This document shows positions 1-10,852 of a stretch of DNA of 64,000 nt, piece by piece. This DNA comes from Cerioporus squamosus (Eukaryota; Basidiomycota; Agaricomycetes; Polyporales; Polyporaceae): contig JABYQS010000010.1 in NCBI GenBank assembly GCA_022592435.1, positions 372,001-436,000 of the forward strand. Reading direction: 5' to 3'. Every line of letters begins with the position of its first letter. Position 1 is the stretch's first letter. The notes beneath the pieces are model-generated. The model made no database searches. It was not told the DNA's origin and saw nothing but the letters and a program-made list of their open reading frames with translations. The translations under genes and the position numbers were made by a program.

Positions 1-1237
1 GGCCGCCCGCTTTACCCTCCATCCACTCCATCAATCGCACGGCGTCTCCCACCAACGCTGAGCCTAATGTTCCCGAGTACGGCGCCCCCGCCCAGGGCGG
101 AGCTAACGCTAGCCAGGAGTGGCAAGTGCAGACGCCAGTCAGGGAGGATCAGGCCAACGTCGACTATCGCACATGGCCACAGCAGCCTGCTTACTCCACC
201 ATGGAGGGTCAAGCCATCCCGCCGCCTCCTCCCGGACATACGGCGCCGAGCGCGGATCCCCGCGATGCGGCTTACAGCAGCGTCGCGCCCGCAGCGGGAG
301 GCAGTTCGGAAGCGTATCCGCCGCAGGCGCGTTACTCGCAGGAGCCCTTTACGCCAGTCCAGACCAGCCCTACGCAGCAGATCGACTCGTCGATGTATGC
401 GTCTGCGTCATATGCTCAGCAGCAGCACCAGCAACAAACCCAATCACAATATCATCAGGGTGCTTCGTATCAGGAACCGACACCGCCGTCCACGATTCCA
501 CCCTTGCCCCGCCATACCTACACTCGGACCTTGGTCGGACCGCTGGCATCGAACGCTTGCCGCCTTCTGGACGAGCACCGTAAGCCCGGGATCTTCTTCC
601 TCTTCCAAGACCTGTCAATCAGAACCGAAGGTAGGTCTTCATTTCTCGGCATCCATATGGGTCCTAGCCTCTATCGAACTGCACTGAATGCCAACATCTG
701 TCGCGAATAGGAACCTTCCGTCTTAGGCTACGCCTCATGAACGTCGGCGCGTAAGTGGTTCATGATAGCGCAACTGTCGCCCATTCATTTGCGGGTGCGG
801 CGGGGACGGAACATGTTCGCTGACCTGACGCGTCCACAGGCCACCTGCACCTGAGCCTCGAGCGTCCTCCGTTCATACAGACGTGTCACCTGTCCTCGCC
901 CAGACCTTCACGGAACCATTCGTGGTCTTCTCTGCGAAGCGCTTCCCCGGAGTCCCCGGTATGTGTCTCTCATCCCGACGCTTACAGCATATCCCGCCCG
1001 CGCCATCTTGCCGGATGCTCACTGTACCCTGTGATATCTAGACACGACCGCGCTATCTATCGCTTTGGGCAACCAAGGCCAGAAACTCCCGTTGGTGCGT
1101 CATCACCATCTCCGCAGTCCTCTTGGGACGAGCCTAACCAGTGCGCGCAGCGAAACCGCAACGGGTCCAACAAACAGGGACGAAAGCGGCGGCGTGATGG
1201 TTCAGATGGTTCCGGAGACGAGTCAGACGAAGTATGA
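1..1237 (+). CDS. Velvet-domain transcriptional regulator (5' partial)
   Basis: The 3' part of a velvet factor, a fungal DNA-binding regulator of development and secondary metabolism. Exons 1-630, 711-750, 840-958, 1042-1094 and 1151-1237 join in phase, giving 308 visible residues; the frame is open to the first base, so the start lies upstream. The N-terminal 165 residues are Gln/Pro/Ser-rich and disordered. The velvet domain begins near TYTRTLVGPLASNACRLLDE, continues through FFLFQDLSIRTEG and FRLRLRLMNVG, and ends with PFVVFSAKRFPGVPDTTAL and GQKLPLRNRNG. A basic KQGRKRRR tail is a likely nuclear localisation signal. The domain layout is closest to the VelB/VosA class rather than VeA, but which one cannot be settled from the sequence. 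Confidence 0.9.
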
Positions 1238-1459
1238 ACGCAAAGCCTCCGGTGTCAGCAGCAGTCCCGACGCCGATTGTAAATTTAGAGCCGAGTTTCT
1301 TCCCCTTCCCTTCGCCGCCGGGACACACGCGCGCGCTCGAGTGGAGAGTCCCTGTCTTACTGATAGTCCTGAGAAGTCTGTATGCCTGCCTGTTACAGTT
1401 ATAATGTCGCTGCTTGAGTTATTCGTTTTCGCCCGCATGCAATGTTATCTGGCTGTCTT

Positions 1460-4400
1460 TCACGATCCGCCCTGTGCTGTATTTGTGCGTCCCGAAGTGC
1501 GCCGCATGAGCTCGTACTCGCGTACTAGTTTGACCGTCTCCGGGAAGTGGTCGTAGATCTCGCCTAGCACCAATCCTGCTGCCTCCATCCGTTTCCTGAC
1601 CTCCTCTGCATCCACCGCCATCTGCTCGAACTCCGTGTCCGAATCAGGCTGCACAGCCTGGACCAACCTTCCTGACTTGAGATGACTGATAACCCGTCCG
1701 AGCATGACGAGCGTCGCGCCGTGCGGCCGCCAGGTGTTCCATAGCGGCGACATGGTGTGGAGAAGGTGCAAGGGATGCGCGAAGTCTTCGGCCGCCCGAT
1801 CGTCCAGGGACTCCCAGTTACGCAAGCGTCTCGTCGAGCGTTCAGCGGCGGCCTTCCTGCGCTCGGCTGAATGCAACGGGGCTTCTGGCCGGTGTGGCGG
1901 CAGGTCACCTTCCTCAGGGGGAGGAAGGTCGAGCGTGAGCGGGGACATGGGATGCATATCACGCTCGCGCTCGAGATGTCGACGGCTCTGGCGCTGGTAG
2001 CGCAAAATAACGTTCTCGACGATGTCGAACGCGCGCTGCGGCTCGCCAGCCCGGACGAGGGCAACGACTAGATGGTTCCAGTTGTGCGAGTCGAACTGTA
2101 GGCCCTGGTCCTTGAGCGTCTTCCACGTCTGCGCGATCTCGGCGTGCTTGCCGGCCGCTGAGAGCGCGTCGATGAGGATCGAGAACGGAACACACATTAG
2201 AGAGCCGTATGCGCTCAGGTTCGGGGACTGGCCTGCACTCGAGCTGAGGACCGCGTTCTGGCGGGTGAACTCGAGACCCAGGCGGTATATTTCAGGCCAA
2301 ATGGCTTGAACCGCGGCGATGTTGCCAGTCCGACGGTGAACATCGAGGAGCATGGTCAGCGTACCGAGGGTCGGACTACCCCCGGAGCGGAGCATGTCCT
2401 GGTACAGCTGCTCGACCTTCTCGGACTCTTCATGTTGCACGTAAGCATTGAGCAGTGGTCGATAGATCGTCTCGATGGTCAGCCGACGTCCGCCTATGAG
2501 CTGAAGCCAACTGTCTTCGGTGCCGCTCTCCATGAGCGAGTCCAGGAACTCCTGCGCGACCTTCCTGCCGTTGTCGACCTTCTGTTCGCTATACGCCTTG
2601 AGGATGGCGGCGTACGTGACTGCGTTCGGTTCGATACCGCGAGACTTCATGTCATCGAGCATGGCCTTGGCACGGATGCGCTTCCCCTGACGTAGATAGC
2701 CACTCATCAGGACGGTCAAAACGTAGACGTCCGCCTTCAGGGACGTCTGATTCTCCTCACAGACGAGGCGATCCATCTCCTGGTAGAGTTCCTCGGCGAT
2801 GTCCATGAAGCCAGAGTCGCAGGCGGACTGAATGAGGAGGACGAAGGTTCGGATATCCGGACGGAGGTTCTTCCGAGGTAGTTGTCGGAAGATATGGGCG
2901 ATGGTACGGAAGGGCGCGCCCACGAGGACGTAGGCCTTCATGAGCGTATTGACCACCTCGATCGTGATAGCAGCGCCGGCGCGACCGGGAGTGCAGAGGT
3001 AGTCCCAGGCGCGGATAACCCCGTCCCATGAACCCGCCTCGGCATGGGCGTTCATGATTGAGGTCACCATGGCTCGGTCAGGCACGACGCCTTCCTCAAC
3101 GGTACGTTTGTAGAGTTGCTCTGCGGCCATGGGATCGCCGCGACTTGCAAGAGTGGAGATGATAGTTGTGCAGATAACAGCGGTCATGGCGACTCCCGAA
3201 TCGCGCATCTGGTCCAAGAGCGTGCTCATGGAGGTGACATCTCCGCGGGAAGCGAAGCTCTGGAGGACGATGCTGTAGACATGTAGGTCAGGTCGGAACC
3301 CGGCCTGAAAGAGCTTCCCCAGCCACAAATTAACGCCATTGAGATCGCCGACCTGGGCATGGGCGTAGATGACGGTGGTGTAGTGTATGATATTAGGGCG
3401 ATCCTGGTTTCGGGAGGTGGTGGAGGGGAAGAAGTCATTAAAGAGCTCCAAAACGCGGCCGGGGTTCCCAGTTTTGGCGTACGCGTACATGATGGAGTTC
3501 TTGTCGTTAGAGTAAACGAGATTCCGCCGACGAAGCTTGTCGTAATGGGCTTCTGCGGCAGTAACATCCCCTTGATGAGAGCGGAGGAACAGGCCGGTAG
3601 AGTGGTATGCGGCATACTGAGGAGAGTGAGGCTCGCTCGGGGAGGGCAGCGGAGTGAAGAGCGCAGACGCTTCATCGTAGAGATCTTCTCTCACCAGGTC
3701 ACGGATGACGAGGAAAAGTGTTCGATCGCGGAGCGGGACAGACTCCTTCTGCATCAGCTGTAGGACAGCAAGCGCGTCCTTCGCTCGTCCGGCTCCGGTC
3801 ATAGCTAGGATGAGCAAGGTGCCGGCAAAGGAGAGATGCTTCTTGGACCAAAGCGACAATTGTGACCGGAGGCATTGAACGGGATCCTCCAAAGAGGAGA
3901 GTACGTCCAGGGCTGTCGACCGGAACAGAGTGGCCGCGCGAATCAAATCGGGATTGCGCCATGCTGAATGTGTACGGTCGAAATAACCGCTCAATAGCTC
4001 CGCTTCCTGCACGAGGAAGTCGAAGACCGGATTGATCCTCTGTGGTGTCGCATCGAGTGGACAAGGACGGTGAAGACTTGCACGACGTTCGCCCGCTGCT
4101 GCGCCTTGTGCAAAGGGTCCGTGAGCTTGAACATGGCACGAGCAGCTTCAATGGCATCATCCAACCTCCCCTCCATAGCCAAGGCGGAGATGAGAACGTT
4201 GTTCCAACGTACTCTGACGAGGTTGCGAGGCATGTCCTGTATCCCGGGGTCTATATGATGCAGAGCGTTGCGTATTCGAGTCCCCCAGAGGCGCAAGAAC
4301 TCCGGCGACACTTCGCCCTGATGCCCGCTCGCGACTGACGTCGCTAGGTTGGCCATGAACGCGACGGCAGCGGATGCAGGTCCTGGAGCTTCCCCATAGC

Positions 4401-5027
4401 TGTCACAGAGACACTGGTATGCCTGCCATGCGTCTTCGGCGGAAAACGCGCCTGATCCTTCCGCCACGTCCTTGAAGGTTTTGTGCCAGATATGCTGCTT
4501 GTCCGGGGAAGTGTTTGGATGTCGAGGCACGTCGACCGCAGTCCGGCTGGACGCATGCCGCCTCTGAGCCACGTCGACTTGCCTCATCCAGGTCCGCAGT
4601 GACGGTATGTGGCTCCGGCTTCCTGAAGCGATGTACTTGTGCCCAGGGGACCGGCGTGCTCGGGGACGCGAAGAGGTGTACCTCGTCATAGGAGCGGCGG
4701 TCGCGTCTGGAATAGACGACATACGTTCACCGCTGCTGCGCACGACGGGAGAAGATGATATCACTCACCCACGACGGCCTCACAGCTCCTGAGATGACAG
4801 CTGTCCGATGGACTGCTGCGAGCTCCGTACTCATCCTCTGGCAGTGCCTTTCCCTTCCCCTTCCCTTCCACGGTCCTCGGATGTGGTGTGAAGAAATCCG
4901 ACGGCAGCGAGTGTCTCACAGAGCGGATGGCCATTCCAAAGGAAGACTTGGACGCGAACACTTGGGTTGCGAGTGGACGAGACGGGCGGATGGAGGTGAG
5001 GACGGAGGCAGCGAGAGGTTCCAACAT
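1460..5027 (-). CDS. Mitochondrial pentatricopeptide repeat (PPR) protein
   Basis: A PPR protein of about 1,150-1,170 residues; such proteins bind organellar RNA and act in mitochondrial mRNA processing or translation (Cya5-like in fungi). Exon 1 is 4769-5027 and starts at an ATG giving a basic, Ser/Arg-rich presequence beginning MLEPLAASVLTSIRPSRPLA, typical of mitochondrial import. A 62-base intron (4707-4768) leads to 4084-4706, then 1460-4039. PPR units are visible from about residue 540 to 790, for example DVYVLTVLMSGYLRQGKRIR followed by PNAVTYAAILKAYSEQ, and again near residue 930-980. The join at 4040-4083 is uncertain: it is either a 44-base intron or a one-base deletion near 4048 (see findings). 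Transcribed divergently from the GNAT gene. Confidence 0.88.
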
Positions 5028-5398
5028 CACCGCACTCGCCGAGACGAGTGGTGCACTGTACCCTGTGCCGCGCGATCGTGTGAGCACCCGACGACAGCTG
5101 TACCGTTGCAGAACGCATACCTGGATGAGCAGCAGGTCGCAGGGCAGTGAGAATAGGGTGGGCGACGACATACACGAGTGAGAGACGTCTACCTCAGCAG
5201 CGAAGACTCGGCCCAGGCGCAAGACGCTGTGCGGCAAATGCCGGCCTGCATCCGAATTTTGGGACTCATAGGCGCCTCCTGTCTGGCCACCGCGCGTTGG
5301 CCACCTCGGCTTCGCACGAACGACTAAGTTCGCCAGAACCGCCCTCCGCTGCCCGCACCCACCGCCGTGTTTTCCTCTGCCGCAGACAGCGACTGACG
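5028..5398. promoter_or_regulatory. Shared intergenic region between PPR and GNAT genes
   Basis: The 371 bases between two divergent start codons (5027 on the minus strand, 5399 on the plus strand). It must hold both promoters and both 5' leaders. I see no clear TATA box. Promoter function is inferred only from position. Confidence 0.4.
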
Positions 5399-6155
5399 AT
5401 GTCATCCCCGCCGCCACATGAGATTATCGTAGTGCCTGCGGTCGGCCAGCCAGGGCGCGAGGAGCTCAGGCAGCAGTGCTATGACGTCCGCATCGATGTC
5501 TTCCACCGCGAGCAGGGTTTCCCGCTCGACACCGAAATAGATGAGTCCGTCCAGCCGCGCCCGTCGTCCTGCATATTCCGAACCCAGCAGCTAACATCGA
5601 TGTTCCTCTTTCCGGCTCGCGCCACCGCTACGTTAGGTGGGACGACGAAGCAACCCATATTCTGCTCCGCCTGGTGCCGTCTCTGCGGCCGATTGGCACG
5701 ATTCGCTGTGTCAAAACCAAGGACTACTACAAGCTCACCAGGCTCGCCGTCCTGCAGGAATTTCGGCAATACCGCTTCGGGCGGGCACTCGTGCACTCCT
5801 TGCATGACTTTGTCAAATCCGATGCGAAGGCCTCTGGGTCAAGGGTTTCAGACACCGTCAAGGTCATAGCCCACTCCCAGATACCCGTCAAGGGATTTTA
5901 TGGAAAGTGAGTGCTCGTCGAGCGGTTCCTTCTTGCGGCTAGATTGCGCCCCGGACAATGTCTGAGCACTCGTGACGCCGACAGATTTGGTTATGTGCCA
6001 GAGGTAAGTTCGTCCGACGCACGCCTGACCATGATACGGGCACCGATGAGAATCTGATTACACTGTCAACGGTACGCAATCTACAGGGTGAGGAATTCGA
6101 CGAAGACGGAGCTCCTCATCAGAAGATGGTCGCTCGATTGTCACTATCGGAGTAA
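5399..6155 (+). CDS. GNAT-family N-acetyltransferase
   Basis: A 167-residue acetyl-CoA-dependent acyltransferase with a single GNAT domain. Exons 5399-5544, 5637-5906, 5985-6003 (only 19 bases) and 6087-6155 join in phase. Typical elements are present in order: YDVRIDVFHREQGFPLDTEI at the start of the fold, LVPSLRPIGTIRCVKTKD for the central strands, LAVLQEFRQYRFGRALVHSL for the acetyl-CoA-binding motif A (R/Q-x-x-G-x-G/A), and KFGYVPEGEEFDEDGAPHQK at the C-terminus, typical of fungal and bacterial ElaA-like or Gna-like acyltransferases. The substrate cannot be predicted. Confidence 0.9.
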
Positions 6156-6533
6156 GGTATAGCAATAGCATACGTGGGGGAATCGTCGTAAAGGGTCGTC
6201 ACGTATATACGAGATAGCAGAGACGAGAGAGACGGACGATGACTAACAATACAGCATGATGGAGCGGTGGTGGTATACAACGATGCAGGAGTGAGAAGGT
6301 CCATCGGGATCGTAGCACTGCGAGCAGAACTGTAACCGACACAAGACGTTAACTGTCGGCAGTAGAGACCGAAAGATACCAAATGCAAAAACCTCGTATA
6401 ACTAACGAGTAACAACGCAAGAGTGGCATGGACGTGAAAGCGGAGAACAAAGAAGATCGTTCATATTGCGCCGATAGCGCGAACCTGTAACGAAAGTCCA
6501 AGATACCAAGGAACCGAAAATAAACCTAACCGC
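6156..6533. other. Intergenic, convergent 3' ends
   Basis: 378 bases between the 3' ends of the GNAT and HMG-box genes. It should hold both polyadenylation regions. No coding or RNA feature was recognised. Confidence 0.5.
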
Positions 6534-8695
6534 TTAACGGCGCCGTGGAGACGCAAGGGTATTCTCGACGCCGTCGTCGGTGTTGAACCCGTCGCTCTCG
6601 CTCTCGCTGAGCTCTTGCTTGACGGGGCGCTGGGCGCTGGCCCGAGGGATTGGCATGAGATTGATCGGGCCACCGGGAAGGATGCTGAAGTTGATGCTGT
6701 TGCCGTAACCAGTAGTGCCCTCCTCGTAGAGCTTGCGCGCCGACTCGTACTCGAGCTTCTCCTGCTCGGCCTGTGCGAGGAAAGGCTGAAACATGCATCA
6801 GCACACGCACTAATCAAAGACTTTAAAAAGGCATATCATACCTTGCGCTCCTCGTCAGTCATCGAGCGCCACTTCCCTGCGGCGAGGACGCTCTGCTTCG
6901 TTGTCTCGGTCTCGTCACCGAAGACCTCTCGGACGAGCTCGGGGTCGGAGCGGATGCGCTGGAGGAACATGAAGTATGCGCTGAGGGGCTTCTTCGGGGC
7001 GTTCGGATCCTTGATGTTCCCCTTGCGCGACTTGCCCGCCTTGCGCTGCGCAGTGCGGTAAGCGTTCTCGCGCTTGATGTCTTCCGGGGTGAGCGTGCGC
7101 ATGTAGGCGTGGAGGTCGCGCTCTCTGGCGTCCTTCAGAGCCTGGGAGCGACGACGATAGGGCTGTGGAGGGAGAGGGATCAGTCACAATCTATCGAGAA
7201 TCAGCCTGAGAAGAGGGTCGCACCTCCTTCTCGTCGGCAGAGAGCTTGGCGTATTCCTGGCCGGCCTCTTTAGCGGCTTGTGCGACATTCAGCTTCTTGT
7301 GACTGGAAGCCTGGTGGCGCTGGATCCAGTCGGTGAAGTAGAGCTGCCAGGCCGAGGGCGCCAGTTTGGGAGGGCGCAGCACTGACTTAAGGGGAGCTGC
7401 ATTGACGTGTCAATATCACGTGTGCGGCGATATGAACGAGAAGAAGGCGACTTACGACTCTCCGATCGCTTCTCCTGCTCCTGCGCTTCCTCGACCTCCT
7501 CCACAGGCCGCTTCTTCTTCCGAACGGTGGCGTCCCGGTCATCGTGCTCACTAATCGACTCTGACCGCCGTGTGCTGTACGGCCGCGAGTGCACCAGCGA
7601 CGGGCGCGCGTGGGACGGCGAGGGCGCACTGGAAGACTGGAAGAGATGCGACACCGGTGTTCCTCTCCGAAGCGGCATACGGGGCCTCTGTGTCGCGAAG
7701 TTGTCCTCGGAAGATAGGGGCATGATAGGCACCGGGCCTCCGGGAGAAGACAAGCTCGAGTTATCCCACAGGTGCGACGCCCACGATGGGGGCTCGCCAC
7801 CAAAGAGACTCGCGGGTGGCGGGACAGACCCGGGCAGTTCTCCGTGCAGCTGCTCCATCATCACGGTATCCTCGGGAGGTGAGAGCGGGAGTGGCTGTAG
7901 TGCGGCGAGAGCGGTCGAGGGCGAAAATGCAGTGACGTCAGGGAATATTGATGAATTCTCGCTGTAGGCGTAGGGCGACGACAGCGGCGACTGTGGGTGT
8001 GCATGTCCGGCGGGGATAGGGATCGGCATGGAGGATGAATGTGGTACGGCGGCGTCGACGGGATCGGCGATCCAGTTTGAGTACAGCGCAGAGTCGCTGA
8101 ACTCCGGTGGTGACGAAGGAGAGAAGTAGCCCGAGCTCGCGTTGGAGAAGGTCGAGTCGAAGCGACGCGTATGCGTCGGCAACGTCGGATCGAGTTGGCT
8201 GGTGGTTGAGTCTGGCGAGCCGGGGAACGGGATGGAGGAGAGTGAGTTGTACTGCATGAGGTGGGTCGGCTCCCAGGAGAAGGTCGACTTGGGGTCCTGG
8301 TGAAGAGCGTCGTCGATGTCTAGCCCGAAGATCATGTTGTCGGTGTCGGAGATCATGGGCTCGTAGTGGACAGAGTCGTCGTAGGTGTACATGGGCGAGT
8401 GGTCTCTAAGCGACATGTCGGAGGCAGCGAGGGTGATGGTTGCTGCGTCACGGTCGTCGTCGCGGTGGTAGAAGGGAGACGCGGGCATCGAGGACGAAGG
8501 CGAAGGCGAGAGGGTTCGAGGACTCAAAGGCAATAGACGGCGCCTTATAAGGGATGGCGTGGGCGGGGATGCGCAGGTAGACGGCGAAGGCGCGGGAGTG
8601 GGAAGCAAGCGTCTACGGCGGGCTTGGATAGATCTGAGAAGGGGGGATATGTTGGCGAGCGGGGGCGGGACTCGAATGGGCCGTATTTGAGGCAT
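6534..8695 (-). CDS. Two-HMG-box nuclear protein
   Basis: A 661-residue protein with exons 7456-8695, 7224-7396, 6842-7162 and 6534-6785. Residues 1-410 are low-complexity, Ser/Pro-rich and acidic in patches, probably a regulatory or activation region, ending in a KKKRPVEEVEEAQEQEK basic/acidic stretch. HMG box 1 spans about 421-492 (APSAWQLYFTDWIQRHQ, then NVAQAAKEAGQEYAKLSADE); HMG box 2 spans about 521-600 (DPNAPKKPLSAYFMFLQRIR, then AAGKWRSMTDEERKPF). The tandem boxes suggest non-sequence-specific DNA bending, as in mitochondrial or chromatin HMG proteins, but there is no mitochondrial presequence at the chosen start. An internal ATG (MPASPFYHRDDD) is an alternative start. Confidence 0.88.
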
Positions 8696-9563
8696 TGCGG
8701 ATTAAGTAGATCTCGGTGCCTCGAACTCGCTGACTCGGTGAGAATCAGCGGGATTTGGAGGCGCGAGATCTGGGTTAGATGTCAGCATACGGGAATCCGG
8801 AGAGTTTCAGACTCAACGGACCGTTGCCTTTCCAGGTCGAATTGTTGGCCTGTTATGGGAGTTTACGGGTTCGACGGGTCTCCCCTGCGAAAGACAGGAC
8901 ATGGCATATGGAAGCAGGCCTCTGGATCGTCGGCAGAAGCAGACTCACCTGTGTGCGACGCGCTCCGCGTGATACCTGCCTACGCTCGAGGACGGGTGGG
9001 TGAACGCAATGTGACATGCAGTCGAGTGCCGTGTGCGGTGCGCCTCTCTTGCTATCACGCGTCGGCGCTGGCAGCTGCAGCTGTAGTCTGGCGTCTGGCT
9101 GGCGTCCGTCGGGCGTAGGCTGTCCAGGGTGCGCGATGTGCTGTCAGCGATTCAGAGCAGGGCGATCGGACGCGCAACCGCAGTTGCCAGTCGCCGACCC
9201 AGTCACCCACCGTGGCACCGTCCCGCACCGCCCGGACTTGCCCTAAACCAGTCTCGCCCAATCCGGAAGCGCGGCGGGACCTCCGGTGATGCGCCCCCTT
9301 CGGGCAGGACGGTCCCCGGGCTCCGGCGTCCGCGGCTCGGCGGGCGCCAAACTCTCGGTGCCCGGCCCACTGCGCCTGGCGGGTGCGCTCGGCGGACTCG
9401 TCGCAGCTCCCTCCGAGCCCTCCTCACGGAAAACATATCCTTCTTCTGTCGGCGCCCTCCGCGGCGTATCGACATCACCCAGCCACAAGCACAGAAGCCG
9501 CTGCAACGCATCAACATCTCATTCCGATTGCGCATGCAGTGATACAAGGAAAGCCAGCTACCA
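8696..9563. other. Intergenic: HMG-gene upstream region and GRIM-19 3' flank
   Basis: 868 bases. The half nearest 8696 is the promoter side of the HMG-box gene; the part near 9290-9480 is strongly GC-rich. No conserved reading frame or RNA gene was recognised; the open frames here look like shadows of GC-rich sequence. Confidence 0.45.
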
Positions 9564-10229
9564 TCAAATAACCACGATCGTCTCCGCAGACCGATGGCTG
9601 GGGTTGTTGTATACGCTCTTGCCAGCCTGTCGCGCACACGGTCGCATCGCACACAACCACACGACGGAGCCACCCCGGAGGACCACGTCGTCAGCAAACA
9701 CGCGCATTCTGTCATCTGCCCAGACGAGATGCCACTGACCTCCCAGCCCGGCACATCCTTCATGATCTCCCTCTCCCGTTCCAGCGCAGCTTGCTGACGT
9801 CGGTACGCGTCACGGTCGCCCTCCGCAAGCAGCAGGGGGACCAAGTGAATGCGCGACCAGACCTTCTCCCTCTGCAGTTCCCTGAGAAGCAAGTCGCATC
9901 AGTTCGGTGCTCTTTGCGAAGGCGGCGCATTGTCCGAGCCGGATATGTCACTGATAAGAGGGCACTCGCGCGGTCGGATCCAACGGAAGCCACGTTTCCC
10001 GTTGGGCGGGCCCTCGAATGCCCACGTTTGACGTCCGCCTGACCTCTCCCGCCCGACCAAACGTCCGTAAGGTTTCCACGTACCTCTTCTCAAGGTTCCC
10101 CTTTCCAAGCCGATAGAAGCCATAGGCGCAGACCGCCGTCACACCGCCGAGAATAACAAGGCCACTCGGACCGCGGAGCGGCAGGTTGCGTTTGTACTTG
10201 ACAGATTCGAATCCGCCCGGCGGGGGCAT
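9564..10229 (-). CDS. NADH dehydrogenase complex I subunit GRIM-19 (NDUFA13)
   Basis: An accessory, single-pass subunit of mitochondrial respiratory complex I. Exons 10084-10229, 9740-9881 and 9564-9626 give 116 residues. The signature DMPPPGGFESVKYKRNLP is followed by one hydrophobic helix (SGLVILGGVTAVCAYGFYRL), then the charged coiled region and IMKDVPGWEAGKSVYNN, which matches the family's KDVPxWKVGESVY motif. I start at the ATG of MPPPGG (10229). The frame continues upstream to an ATG at 10352, but that stretch ends in a good acceptor (TGTAG at 10234), and a GTAAGT donor lies at 10380, so a 5'-UTR intron or a missed first exon is likely. The animal protein has a longer C-terminus; here it ends shortly after SVYNN. 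Confidence 0.9.
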
Positions 10230-10852
10230 ATCCCTACACAGCACATGCAGCACGCTCGGTGTCAGTGCAGACGAATGAGTCGAACAATGGCTCACTGTCG
10301 GAAGGGCGCAGACACTGGGAAGCATAGGTTTTGTCAGGAACTGAACATGCATAAGGTAGACGTGACACGAATAGACTTACTCGTGTGTTTCCCGGGAGTG
10401 AGTCAGACCAGCACCAAGAGACAGATAACCAGCAAGCGATGGCAAGGAAAGCAAGGCTGGATGCAGCCAGGCAGTGAGGTGGACGACAAGGACGTCGAGT
10501 TGGTACAAGGACAGCAAGTGAACGTGCGAATGGGCGTCTGCTCGTCCCTCGTCGACCACGTGATCTTGACGCCGCCGAAGAGTATGGAGTCTTTGAGTTC
10601 TAATCCTCGACCGCAGGGAATGACTCCGTAGTGCGTAGCGCAGCGGTGTTAGATGCGACTAGAGTACGTGGAAGAATACAGACGAATATCTGGACAATAG
10701 GACAGCGCGCGGGTGCGCAATGAGGCAAGGAACAGCAGAGAGCGCGCGTCTCTGTATGGGAAGTTCATACGAAACGACTCAACGCCAAACAACATGACAG
10801 CTAAGCCGGGACGTGGCTCGCTGCGCCCCCCGCGCCTCTCCTCGTCTCTACC
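10230..10852. other. Divergent intergenic region with probable 5'-leader intron
   Basis: 623 bases between GRIM-19 (minus) and the INO80 subunit gene (plus). On the minus strand, 10234-10380 reads as a GTAAGT...TGTAG intron that would lie in the GRIM-19 leader. No CAT triplet (minus-strand ATG) occurs between 10381 and about 10640, so an upstream coding exon there is unlikely. Confidence 0.45.

Noticed and set aside
9243..9542. Long overlapping open frames on both strands
   Set aside because: Strong GC-rich composition produces open frames in several phases; none shows a family motif, and the area lies downstream of the GRIM-19 stop.
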